Positions 1-12,300 of a stretch of 64,000 nt of DNA are shown piece by piece; within the stretch, counting starts at the first letter, position 1; the number at the start of each line of letters is the position of its first letter. Location: positions 28,896,501-28,960,500 of the forward strand of contig BRKX01000004.1 in NCBI GenBank assembly GCA_026008535.1, written 5' to 3'. Under the pieces are notes generated by a model. That model worked only from the letters and a program-made list of their open reading frames with translations. It searched no databases and had not been told where the DNA came from. The DNA is from Perilla frutescens. Taxonomy: Eukaryota; Streptophyta; Magnoliopsida; Lamiales; Lamiaceae. Both the position numbers and the translations under genes were made by a program.

Positions 1-978
1 ATGCTGAATTTCTCATCATAACTCATTAATGAGTTTTTGGGATGTACTACTGATGAGGAGTCAGAAGAGATAGATGATTGGGAGATGGTTGCTGAAGAAC
101 TAACCCGGGGCATCTATACCAAGTGGCCCTCTAATCCTCAAATAATTCCATCATCCAAGTTGTCACAGAAGTATGGAGCTTTATTCAGAATCATGATTCA
201 CAACTGGATAACGACACATCATAGAGCTGCAGTCACATAAGCTAATGAAGGTTCTTATATCACCTAGGAACTGGCAAGAAGTTCAATTATGGTAAATTTG
301 TTTTTAGGAAGCTTGTGAGTAATGCAGAATCTACAGTGGTGCAAAGACCTCTATACTATCCATCTCTGATCTATAGCATCATCAAGAAGCAAAAGAAAAA
401 TGTCTCTACGAAGAATGACAGAGTCATACCTCCCAAGAAGCCTCTGGTGATCAAAGTTGCTCCTGAGATTGGTGATCATCATCTGCGTCTGCAATTCAAG
501 AAGTTCATTGCTTTACAGAAAGGAAGTCATGAATCTGCAAAGAAGTCTTCACAGAAAAAACTTGTGCTGAAATTTCTAGAGCACAGTTCGGAGTTCCATG
601 CTCACTTGATCTCTGAGCATACTTCTGAGAAGATGAAAATTCAAGCCCTTATATCTGAACTTTCATCTAGAGAAGAGTTTGTTTCCCCAGCAGCTGATGT
701 ACCTAAACATGTTCATAACTTGCAGAAGCTTACAAGTACTGTTGTAGCTGCAACTCAGAAAGGGTCTCCATCAACTGCATCAAAAGGTGAAGAGCATGCT
801 GATCAATCTGCAGAAGAAGAAGCAGCAGAAGAGAAAGCTGTAGAAGAAAAGGAGCAAGAGACTGAAGAAGAAGAGGCTTAAGAGGCTGAAAAGACAGCAG
901 AAGAAGATGATGATGCTGATGAAGAAGGAGGATCTGAAGAAGAAGAGGAAGAGCATGCATTTGACAAATCCGAGTAGA
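1..978 (+). pseudogene. SIRE-type env-like extra ORF, 3' part, broken
   Basis: Decayed coding region of the extra ORF that follows pol in SIRE/Maximus Ty1/copia elements, often called env-like and carrying the putative plant transposon protein domain. Readable in two frames: 37-240 (core with WEMVAEEL and KYGALFRI) ends in a stop, and 315-881 continues after a frameshift with KVAPEIGDH and EHTSEKMKIQA, ending in a Glu/Ala-rich acidic tail. It aligns block by block with the longer copy on the minus strand at 38485-39729. Stops at about 19 and 238 and the frame change show that it is dead. The function of the family is not established; no membrane segment is visible here. The 5' part lies outside the window. 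Confidence 0.8.
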
Positions 979-1394
979 TTTCTTTTTACTCCTTTGCCTT
1001 TCTCGGTGGCAAATAGGGGGAGTAAATGCTAGATATTTTTAAAATTTCTCTTGCTCAAGTTTTGTTATCTTGCATCCATGTTTTTGCAAGATGTTTTTGT
1101 GCTCATATGTTTTAATATCAATTAATTGATATTATATTTTTAACAGATATTTTTATCTGTCTTACTATGATCCTAGTCTGCTAAAAAATTAAAACTGTTG
1201 ATGAAAAAATATGATAAAAAATGAAATACAGCAGAGCAGATACAAGCTGATAAAAGAGTGAAAAGTAGCAGGGTCATATGATGTTCACAGGGACATTCAA
1301 GAATGTTTTAAGGTACATGATCCTTCAGATGAAAGGTTGTGTTATTTAAAAACATGGAGCTGATTTGCCAATAGATAAAGACAAATGGGGAGAT

Positions 1395-2344
1395 TATTAG
1401 TGCCATCTGTACTAAAGTGTTTGAGATTGTCATGATCTTTATGACAATTCAAAGAACACAAAGGTTTTGGTTTTTCAAGTTTGAAGACAATGTTCTGGAC
1501 ATTATGCTATGAACATTCCGCTGCCAATCTGATTGATGATTGAATAATGTACTTGAGCATGTTCATGAACATGATCATGTACATGGTTGTCCAGAGAGTT
1601 TTCAAGAGACATGCCAAGCTGATTTCAAGGAGTTGAAGCTGCCTTTTCAAGATGAACATTTCAGGATAGAAGATGGCTTGTTCAAAGATGAAGATCAAGA
1701 AAGAAAGAGGCGAGTTCTATTCAAGGAATGATTCTAAACTAGGAGTTGTATGATTTAAACAAGGAAAGTTTCATTGTAGAGTTTGTGTCAAAATAGGACA
1801 ATCTGATTACCTTGTTTAGGCTATGACTTGTGTTTATAAATAGCCTAAGAATCAGACTAGTTCGGAGTGCACAAAGTTTATGAATACACAAAGGGTACAG
1901 AGTCAAAAAGACTTTATCTTTGAAGCATATAGTATTTGGGTAGACTAGGTTTAATCCTTGTGATAATTATGTGTCTAGTCTGTGTTTAAAGTTTATTTAT
2001 TCACACCTTTAAAGGAGTCTCGGGAGAGATTTTCTGTAAGAACTAGAGGGATTCTAGGTTGTAAAGGGATCTTACAATTCAGTCCATTGAAAAAGGTTGT
2101 AGTGTGTAGGAAAGGGGTCGAGTGACAGGAGGTCATCTTGTAATAGTCTTTGTAACCTTGCAACGGAGTAGTGGATTGTTTCTCACAGACTTGTGAAGTT
2201 TCCTTGATGTAGATTAGTTGATCGAACAGGGTTATCAATCTCGTGCCATTTACTTACTTTCAGTTTGTCTTTCTGACCTTGCATGTTCACTATAATGTAC
2301 ATGTACATGATGTTAAATATGTCCGCTCAGTTTATATAACTTCA
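1395..2344 (+). repeat. 3' LTR of SIRE-like element
   Basis: About 950 bp. It starts TATTAGTGCC (mutated from TGTTAGTGCC) straight after the polypurine tract and ends with ATATAACTTCA, matching the LTR at 53267-54223, which ends GTAACTTCA before its primer-binding site. A TATA box, TATAAATAG at 1835-1843, probably marks the LTR promoter. The region has recurring short ACATGTTCATG-like palindromic motifs, also present in the other SIRE LTRs. Confidence 0.8.
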
Positions 2345-3520
2345 CACTCCTATGGTGGTTGTTCAACCACATGTTATGGTTGAATCTATTGAAGTTGTGG
2401 TGCGGATTACCTAGAAAATCCAGGACATGGAGAAAGATGCATGTCCAAGATGTTGCTGTGGATGCTGATGTGATTTCTTGCAAACTGAATTGATGCTAAA
2501 ATTAAGGAGGAGCATGTATGTTTTTATTTGGTGCTCTGATACCAACGTGTGTTGCTTGGAGATTGTTCGTTCAAGTGTCAAAACCTCACATATTCGAGAA
2601 AGATGATTTGCCTCCATAAAAGTCAAATGGGGAGATTATTAGTGCAATCGGTGTCCACTAGGTTAATTGTCGTTTACTATGACAAATCATTTGTTGTGCT
2701 AATCAAGGTTTTTGCAGAGTATCAATCCATGACTCTTTTCCGTTGTGCAAGTCAAGGAACATTTCGAACCAAGATGTCAGACTTTGGAGAGAATAATGTT
2801 CCTTAGGATATTCAGGATGATGATCCTGATGATAACTTATTGCAGTTTCCCTCTGGAGAAACAGACTGTGGGATTCTAATTCTTAATGGATCAAGCTAAG
2901 GTATTAACTGTCGTCTTCGTGAAGATTGACCTGGGATATTCACCATAATCTCCAAAGGAAGACTTTCTCTCAAGAATGTAGTAAATCTTATCAACATGGA
3001 AACGAACTTCATAAGACAAGACTTGAAGAAGACAATTGTTCGAGACTCCTATGTGAAGGCCATTCGGCTCCAAACGAATGGTGAGCGTGTATCATCTGAA
3101 TTTGTTATTGCAATTCCAAAGCATCGAGTTGTAATGGATTGATAGGTTCTAATTAATTGTGTCTACTAGTATTGTTCTTGTTTAAGTTCAAGTGAATTTA
3201 ATTTCTAGTGGGTAGTTTGTTGTTAGGACAAACATATGGGTACCGTGCTACTGCTGAAGATCGTAACCTCATGGAGGTTGCAAGAGAGACCAAGTGTGGG
3301 CACTTGGGTCGTAGATGGTTCATGCGGTTTTAGTTCATTGAAGAAGGGTAGTCTTCAAAAGGTTGTTCAGATAAGTGGTCCTGTTGTACAAGTCATTGTC
3401 GAAAACTAACTTTAAATGACTGGATTGTTTCTCCACTGGGCGAGGCCCCTCAAATGTAGGTGTGTGCACCGAACTGGATAATCATTTCTTGTGTTCGTTT
3501 TATGCTTTCAGTATTTATGT
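2345..3520 (+). repeat. Degenerate retroelement sequence, possibly an older SIRE-like 3' end and LTR
   Basis: No gene is visible. At 2600-2640 there is a second polypurine-like stretch, GATTTGCCTCC followed by AAATGGGGAGAT, with TATTAGTGCAATCGG directly after it, the same arrangement as the SIRE LTR start at 1383-1400. The following 0.9 kb would then be a diverged LTR, but I cannot place its end. No ORF in it resembles a known protein. Confidence 0.35.
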
Positions 3521-3654
3521 TATTAATCTATAGATCATACATGCAATTGAACATCATGAAGGGCATCAAGATAACAAAACAACACAGGTTAGGTTTTATC
3601 GGTTATCTCTACTATAATGTAATCATTTGACATCATATCTTCCTTTTTTTCCCT

Positions 3655-3695
<41 letters not shown>

Positions 3696-4700
3696 ATTAG
3701 ACTCAATTCGACAAATGAATTTTCAATCTTAGGGCAAACTCTAGCCAGACATATCTAAAATGTTTTTGCTAGAGAGAGAATGCAGGGCAACAGCCGAAAG
3801 GGGTTGTACTTCAACATACATGGCAATGTACTAACTTTGTCATGTGCTGTACTAAACCATATCATAAACAAATGAAAAAAAAAATGAACAAAGGATATTA
3901 TATGGTCAATTGTTTTCGTACACAATATACATTATTTATTCATGTCATAAGGCACAACTTGTCGACCTCACAGCATTAAACATTAATTTCTCCTAATTAT
4001 CCACTTCCCAATTGACTTTTAAATTTAATTTTATATGAGAGAGCAGATGGAAACGAAACTCAAATTTTTTTCTTTGCCCCTCTTTCATCAGCTCCAGTTT
4101 TCTGTAGATTGTGTCATCTTTGATCCAGTTAGGGCTCGAATCCCTTTTCGTTGATGCTGCTGAATAAAGTTTTATATACAAAGGGAATGAAAGGAAAACC
4201 AACATCCGACCTGCAACCTAATACCCCTAGCGTCTTATAAGCAAGAACGCAAGCGTCTCATTAAAACCTATCAGAGTAAAACCCCAATGAGCTGGTAAGC
4301 ATTTTATCGTTTTTGATTAATTAATTAGTCATATGTATCTTGTTTTTCATTAATAAACCTTGTAATTACGTGCTTGATTTGATCTCGAACTGTTTTAATT
4401 TCATGTATATATATATATATGTATACATATCATTATGCATATAGGTAATATAACGGATTCATGAGTTTAACCAAAAAATATTGAACTTTCTTAAACGTTT
4501 GCTTAGCAGTTGAAGATGAATGGGTGCTTCAGGTAATAGTGTTTCAAGAGGTTGGAGAAGAATGAAATTGCTAACAGACCACCAAATTAACCGAGATTCG
4601 CGGATAATCGTCGCTATATGGTAGCATGTCCAGATCTAGCTCAAGCTTAAGGGTAGTACAAGTACGATATGATGGAGTACTACATTGTATGAAGTGAAAA
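3521..4700. other. Intergenic region upstream of the bHLH gene
   Basis: AT-rich sequence with no convincing gene on either strand. It holds a run of 32 A at 3661-3692, which could be the tail of an old retroposon on the plus strand although I see no matching target duplication, and a short TA-rich tract at 4408-4425. The part next to the gene presumably contains its promoter. Confidence 0.4.
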
Positions 4701-4711
4701 GCAATCGAGAT

Positions 4712-4722
4712 GTTATATATAA
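4712..4722 (+). promoter_or_regulatory. Possible TATA box of the bHLH gene
   Basis: TTATATATAAT lies about 115 bp upstream of the first in-frame ATG at 4836, a plausible distance for a plant TATA box plus short leader. AT-rich surroundings make chance matches common. Confidence 0.3.
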
Positions 4723-4835
4723 TTATTATAAGTGTTTCTTTTCTTTTCTTTTTTTAATTTTCTTCCATTATTTTCTGTCGGAAAACCTAAAGCCACCTGT
4801 CGGGAATCAATCGCTTTTGATTTTTGAACGACATT

Positions 4836-5141
4836 ATGGAAGATTCCGAGTTAATCTGGAGCAATCTTGATCGTTTGGATCATTCTTGGCCGGTGGATGA
4901 AGAAACATTAGCTCATCAAAGAAATACTGCATCAGCCAAGAATAAATTAAAGACGACTAAAACTAAATCTAGGAGCAAAATTGATAATGAAAATGTAGCA
5001 ATATTGGAGCAAAGTGCAGAAGAAGGGCCATCAGGTTTAAAGAAGCTAGACCATAACGCAAAGGAGAGAATTCGAAGAATGAAGCTTAATGCCTCTTTCC
5101 TTGCTCTTCGGGCATTGCTTCCTGATTCCAGAAGATCTAAG
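4836..5141 (+). other. bHLH gene exon 1
   Basis: Encodes residues 1-102: an N-terminal segment with the SWPVDEETLAHQ block, reminiscent of the WP..P.S/H motif in group Ib proteins, a Lys-rich linker, the basic region and helix 1 up to LLPDSRRSK. It ends AAG at a GTCACA donor. Confidence 0.85.
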
Positions 5142-5693
5142 GTCACAATTTTATACCCTATCTATTTTTCGATTATTAGGGTTATTTTATGATCTCAACT
5201 GTCTCAGCACCATTCTCCGATCCTCTCCCACTCTTATGTTTTAGACTTTAAGTAGTTTATATTTTCTTGTTCTCGTATTTCATGTTTTTAATTGTTGTCG
5301 ATTTAAAACATCAAGACATGCTGCAGAAGAAGTGGAGTGCACCCGCAATAGTTGACAAAGTGCTTAAATACATTCCGGAAATGGAGAATGAGATAGAAGC
5401 ATTGAGATGCAAGATGGAAAATATGCAATCACAAGCAAAAAGCAAGAAGATCACCGCCGACGAAAATTCTAGTGTAGAATTTAATATGCCCACAATTTCT
5501 CTGAACCGAGTTAATGAAGAAGAAGCCATTGTTCAAGTTTGTATGGGGAGAGAAGATGAATCACGATTCACGAATTTGTTGCAGAGCGTAGAAGATGAGG
5601 CTATCTGCATAAGGAGTGCTTCTGCACTTGATATTTCTGAGACAAGAATTTGCTACCATTTACACATCCAGGTAATTACAAATCTTCGTTTAT

Positions 5694-5749
<56 letters not shown>

Positions 5750-8700
5750 CTCTCTTCATCAATTTTACAAATGCTAATTAATTGGCTTAAAGCACGGTCT
5801 TAATTATATAAACAAGATCTAAATGATAAATATATCTATTGTGATGATTAACATGCCTGTGTTAACAATTGTTCTGGTTATTCATATCTCATGCGTTTTC
5901 TTCCATTGTGTTTTAAATGAAAAGACAGTGCTGGAAAATTAACATGCTCTGATTGGTACGTAGGTTTTTTATATATGCACTCATTCAAACTAAATGGATT
6001 GGTCATGCATACACAGTTTGTATAAATTTTTTATGAGACGTAAAAAGTATAACTACTAATACTAAAAAGTTTCAGGCTTATTTTACTTGAAAGTATTGAT
6101 AAAAAAAAAAAGACAGTGACAATTTAGTAATTAACACTTCATTTTTTTTATTGAAAAAGATATATTTTATAACACTGAAAAATATTCATCTCATATAAAG
6201 CTTATATACTACCTTTGTATAGAAAAAATTGCCAAATTAAATATAAGAGTGCAAAACAATAGTATTGTATCTGTGTGTGTAGGGAAAGAATCAAATGAGA
6301 ACCCTTCCCCCAGGTGGGAACTAGGAACCAATCCTAACCCTTGTTTGACTCAATCTGGACGGTCCAGATTAAATCAGATTTAAGTGGATGGGCGGTGGAA
6401 TTCCTGTAATTTTCGGCAACTTTGTAGACGGAGGGGTAATATAGTAATTTAATAATTCTTCTCTTTTGTTCTGAGGCTAAAATGAGAATCGCATGAGGCT
6501 AAAATGATCGAAGTATGAGGCTAAAATTGATATGACATTTTTCACTAGGGTTCACCGTTCCCAATTAGGATTTATTACGTTCCGATTAGGGCTCATCCGA
6601 TCTCAACTAGTAATTATGAGATTCCCATTAGGGTTCACCGTCCGCAAATAGGGTGTATTGCATTTCATTCCAATGAAATCATCGTTCCATTTTTGTTTAT
6701 CAACACAAGCTAAAATGAGAAATGCATGAGGCTAAAATGAGTGAAGTAGAATGCTAAAATTGAATCTGGGCAATTTATGAGTTCAGTTCCGATTTTTTCC
6801 TTAATAAGATGCGTGAATTGAAGATTTTCATTTTAATTATAAAATTGCCACCGAAAATCTGGATTAATCTGAGCCGTTCAGATTTTGAAATAGAGGGATG
6901 GGATTGGTTCCTAGTTCCCACATGGTGACTGGTTCTTACCAGATCTCATCCTATACATATATATATATTTCTGAGTTCAAGGAGGGAGGGACCATGATCT
7001 CAGCTTAACCTGAAACTTCTCCCTTTAATATATGAATATTTAACATTTTGGTGTATATAATACGTACATATGAATTAGGTTTGCAATTACATCAACTAAT
7101 GCCTTCGATCCCATCAGGTGTTCTATAGTTATCGTTCCTAATTCTCCCCTCACAAGTTACAACTCATGAATAATATCTGTACATATCCTTTTTAGGGATA
7201 AAAATATTTCAAAAATATTTCGTTAACCTAAATAACCCTGCGTTACTTCAGACTGATGATACAAAATACTCCCTCCAATTTTACATTGATTAAGAAAATT
7301 TATTTAATGTATTTGAAAATATAAAATTATATAATTTTTTTCTACTTTACTCTTACTTATTGATTCAAAATAAAATGATTATTAATTTCAAAGAAAGTTA
7401 AATAAGGTTATATTATAAAATAAAAAATAAGGTTATATTATAGAAATTGGACTATAATTTTGAGACCGTAAGAAAAGGAATAAGAGACCACTCCAATTAA
7501 TTATGGGAGGGAGGGGTGGAGTAATATTTGAGTATAATAGGTGTAGAAAATCTTAGAAATGTGTACGTAACTCATCATTTGCCAATAAAGTGTCTCCTTA
7601 GTTAGCAAATGACCTTATGTATACCCTTAATTTTAAAATATTTTATCAATATATTTGATGCAAGTTCGTTTTTTGTGTATTTTATTTATTCTAAATTTCA
7701 TTCTCACGAGTATGGTGAACAAAAATATCATGTTTGTATTCTTTTTGAGATAAATTAGAAAGAGTATATCCTAAATATATTTTAATTCTTTTAAGTATAA
7801 TGGATAAAAAATGGTATTTGAATAAAAATTATAATGTTTAATTTTTTTTAGTATAGAGCAACATTTCTTATTTATTTAGAAAATATTTTATTTTATTTTT
7901 TCTTTTCTATATTTCAAAAAATTAAAAGTTGGGATATTTTAATTTTATAAAACTTAATTTGTATTAAACACAAATAGGAATTGGATCAAATAAGCAGTAG
8001 TACTTGGTGTGGAGAATATGCACTATGTTTATTTAGTATATATTTAATTGTTTACATCAAATGAGATGTTTAATTGTTTATATATTTGATTGTTTGTCTT
8101 ATTATAATTTAATTCTATTTTTTTTAAAATTGTATTGTTTATCTTATCTTGGTGATGGCTATATTTAGTGCAAATAAGCACTAAAATACAATAAGATAAT
8201 TAATAAAATTTTAATAAATAAGCATAGCGTCTAGTTCTCATACCAAGCAAAATGTTCATTATACCAAAACCCTATATATCTTATTTCTTATTTTATTGTA
8301 TTTTAGTGCTTATTATTATTAAATATAATCAACACTAAAATAAAATATGATAACCAATAAAAATTAAAAAAATAGATAGAACTAAAATACAATAAGATAA
8401 GAAATATAATTATAACACATAAATATAGTGTGTAGTTCTCCCACCGAGCACTAGTGCTCATTTGATCTAATTCATATATATATATATTATGGACACACAC
8501 ATATACTATTTATGTACATTATTGAAATAATTTGTCAAAATAAAATTAAAAATATGAAAATATTATTACTTGATATTATTTAGGTGACATTTGCAAGGGT
8601 TAAAAGGAGATAGGTGACATTAATGCATTTGTAATTATATTGATGTTTGATGATATTTGGATATGATTTTTGATCCGATTTTTGACTCACAAGATGATCT

Positions 8701-9345
8701 CACACAATACTATCTTTAAAGAAACTTAAAATTTAGTATTCATGATTGAATTTGCGACAAATTGTAGCTTATAGTAGTATCATTTTTATACGAATACTAT
8801 AGTTTAGTAACTTCGGTGTTCCCAATACTCACTTTGCCTAAACATTTTTGGTCATATATATATATATAAAGGTGCTCACCTGTCTACAACGGGCACGAGT
8901 TATTATGCCCATCGATGATGTTGCTACTATATTTGAGTCAACTTATCTAGCTAGCTACTATATTTGTGAGCAATTTGATTTACTTAGGGTTCATTTAGTT
9001 GGTAGAAAAGTAAAGTTTTCTGAAATATGATTCCAATGAAAATGAATATTGCTGCATATTATTTATCATATGTTTTAACAAGAAAATTGCTAGGGTTCTC
9101 ATTTTAGTATTCTTTTATTCAAATTAATTAATGAAGTCGGTTTAATTATTAAGATTAATTAATAATATTATAAACTTGTAGTATACATGTATTTTTCATT
9201 CATTTTATGGTGAGAGATTAGAGTTCGATCATCATCATCTTTCCCCATTAAAAAAAAAAAAGAAAATATATTAACAATTACATAAATATATAAGTAAATA
9301 AATATGAATTATTAATTTTAATATATATATATATGTATAATTGCT

Positions 9346-9390
<45 letters not shown>

Positions 9391-12300
9391 AGTAAGAGAT
9401 AGTATAAATACAAACATATGCAAAAAATTTACAAAAGTAAATCTATGTGTTTGTGTACATCATTCAAAGACAAATTGTTATTTATGTCAAATTATGTTGT
9501 TGATTCTAAAGTCGTGTTGCTCGTTGTTTTGAGTTTGTCATTTCTCTACCACTAATAGGATTTTTGTTTTTTCAATTTTTCATTTTTCTGTTGAAAGTCA
9601 AAAGTTAATAACAAAAAAAAAAACTAACAATAATCTACACAAAAAAAATTAAGATAAAAAAATATTTTCAATTTTTTATTGAAAACTTATAAATATAGTT
9701 TTCATAATAATTTATAAAAATAATGGATGAAGAATCGAATAATTAAATGGTCTAACACAAGATTCCTAGAAGCAAATAATTAGAATACCTCAAGTTCGAT
9801 CCACCACCAACACCACTAGGTGTGAGCCTGTCACACCTGGCTTGCCAAGTGTGGTTTACCTCCCCTGTATAGGTTTGCAGGCTATTACACAGGGGCGGGG
9901 TTTACCCAGTGCGCACCACGGTAGCGGCTACGGGTTACCCTCGACATCCAAAAAAAATAATTAGAATACCCACTTCAAATAGATATTCAAAATCCAGAAA
10001 AGTTGTATTAATTTCTTTATTTTGAGGATTTTGATTACTCTCCAATATTTCCTAAATTTAAACCAAACACATAAATTTAAAAATAAGTAATCAGATTACT
10101 TTCTTACCACTGATTCTTTGTCAACCAAATAAGGCCAAAATTCATACTTATTATATTCAAATGATTTATTTTAAACCCATTTCCTAATATAAAAGTTTTT
10201 ATAGAATTTTAATATATGTGAGTTTTATTAGATCACAACTGACGACGCTCCTATTGTCTATAATTTTTGTTTCTCCTATGAGTTGTACGAAAATAATAAT
10301 CGTCAATAATTAAAAATTATATAAAATACGTAATTATATAACAATTAAATAAATACGTAATTATATAAAATTTAATTAATATTTATATTAATTAAATCTA
10401 ATAGTGATTGAAGATTTATAGAACAATGGTTGATATATATTACGACGATAAATAAATTATGTCAAAAGCTTGACATCCTCAATTACATATAAAAATGTAT
10501 TTAATTGATTTTTAAAAATTAAATAATTAGTAAAAATGGTTTCTGATAATAAATTTATTCAATTGATTATTGGTGATTTTAAATTTTGTAAAATTAAATA
10601 ATAGACCATTGGAGCAAAAATTAAAAACAATATATAGCTAATAGGAGCCGTCATATTATAGTCCAATAAAACTCACATTAATTTTAAAATTTTATAAGAA
10701 AGTCTTATATTATAAGATTAGGTTTAAAACAGCCATTTGAATAAAATAATGACTGATATAGAGTAAGTCGAGATGTTGCCAATTAGCAAATATGATGGCT
10801 ACGTAACTTGACTTGCTAACAGGGGTGTAAGCGAGTCGAGTACTACTGATCTCGAACTTGAATTTGACTCATTTATGAATAACTCGGCTCGAGCTCGGTA
10901 AGAAATAACTGAGCTCAAGCTCAACTCAATTGGCTCGAGTTCAGCTCAATTATTTAAAATTCAAACCCTAACTCGGACTCGATTTGATTATGTGAGATTT
11001 GAGTGCTAACTTGAACTCGACTCGTTTAATATCTTATTATTTTATTTTCCTCTCTTTTCTTTTTCTTATATAATTATATACATTTATACTATGTGTCTAC
11101 ATTAGTTACTATTATACATATATTTGTGTGTGCACGTGTGTACTAGTTATCAATTGTGTGTCATAAGATTCATAAAACATAACTCATAAGTCATATCATA
11201 TTCCAAGATATTAAGATATAATTTATAAATTAATAATATTGCATTATTTAAGAGATTATTAATTATTAATTTTTTTAAATATTGTTCATAGTTTAGCTTA
11301 TAACTTTTTTAAATATTGTTCATTTTTGTTAATTTTATTTTCGGATTATTGTTATGTACATTTTAACTAATATATAACATTGGTGTGAAAAATATTATTA
11401 CTCTTGAACATTTCACTTCTTAATTTTGATAAGAAATTTTTAAGATTTTTTTTTTCAATATCATTGATTTCATTTCACATTTCTTATCTAATGAATTGAG
11501 AATTATTATTTTGTCAATATTAGTCATAATTTTTGTTAATTTTTTTATTACTTTCGATAATATTAGTTTAATATCATTTATTTCATTTCATGTGTTAATA
11601 TTTAATGATCAGTATCGTTTTGTCAAATTATCAATAATAATATTATTTTTTTCTTTTCTTTTTCTTTAATTTCTACCTTTATACGTATTATAAATTTATA
11701 ATTTATAAGCTATAACTTATATTTTATACTAACAATCTAGGATGAACTTTAAATTATATATATTATATACTATACACTATATATTATTAATTTTCTTTTG
11801 TCTTTTATTAATTATCTACTCCTATGTTACGCATTCGATTTCTTAACATCGATAATATTATGTTAATATTATTGATTTCATTTCATATTTATTATTTAAT
11901 AAATTGAGAATATTTTTAATATTACATTTAATTTCTTTTATTACTTAGTATTTACAATTGAGCATTCCACGTCTTAATTTCGATAATATTAATTTAATAC
12001 TCGGTGATTTCATTTCATATTTCATATTATTAATTATTATACTAATATACTATATAAAATCATAAATAAGATAAACTATATTATATATATATAATATAGT
12101 GCATGCATTAGGTTCTGTATATAATTGTTACTCTCAAATATTGATCATTTGATTTCCTTACTTTAATAATATTAGTTTAATACCATTAATTTCATTTTAT
12201 TTTTAATGAGAAGTATTAATTTGACAAAAGTTACAATATAAAGAAATAATATTTAAAAAAAATAACAAAATAGTAGGTGTTTCAATTTTTAAATCAAAAT

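Larger units (their letters stand above)
1..2344 (+). mobile_element. SIRE/Maximus-like Ty1/copia retrotransposon, 3' end
   Basis: Order seen: env-like ORF remnant (1-978), an AT-rich 3' untranslated stretch (979-1380), a polypurine tract with AAATGGGGAGAT at 1383-1394, then an LTR (1395-2344). It is the same family as the minus-strand element at 37159-54223, judged from the shared env-like ORF, the polypurine tract and LTR text. The 5' part is outside the window. Confidence 0.8.

Noticed and set aside
730..960. Leu-rich minus-strand frame
   Set aside because: Antisense of the acidic, Glu-rich tail of the SIRE env-like remnant.
4824..4835. Earlier start of the bHLH protein at 4824
   Set aside because: The codon there is TTG; the first ATG in frame is at 4836, with good context and an upstream in-frame stop.
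5672..5803. Continuation of bHLH exon 2 past 5671 to a stop at 5803
   Set aside because: It would encode microsatellite-derived His/Thr and Ile/Tyr runs; a GTAATT donor lies exactly at the end of the conserved domain.
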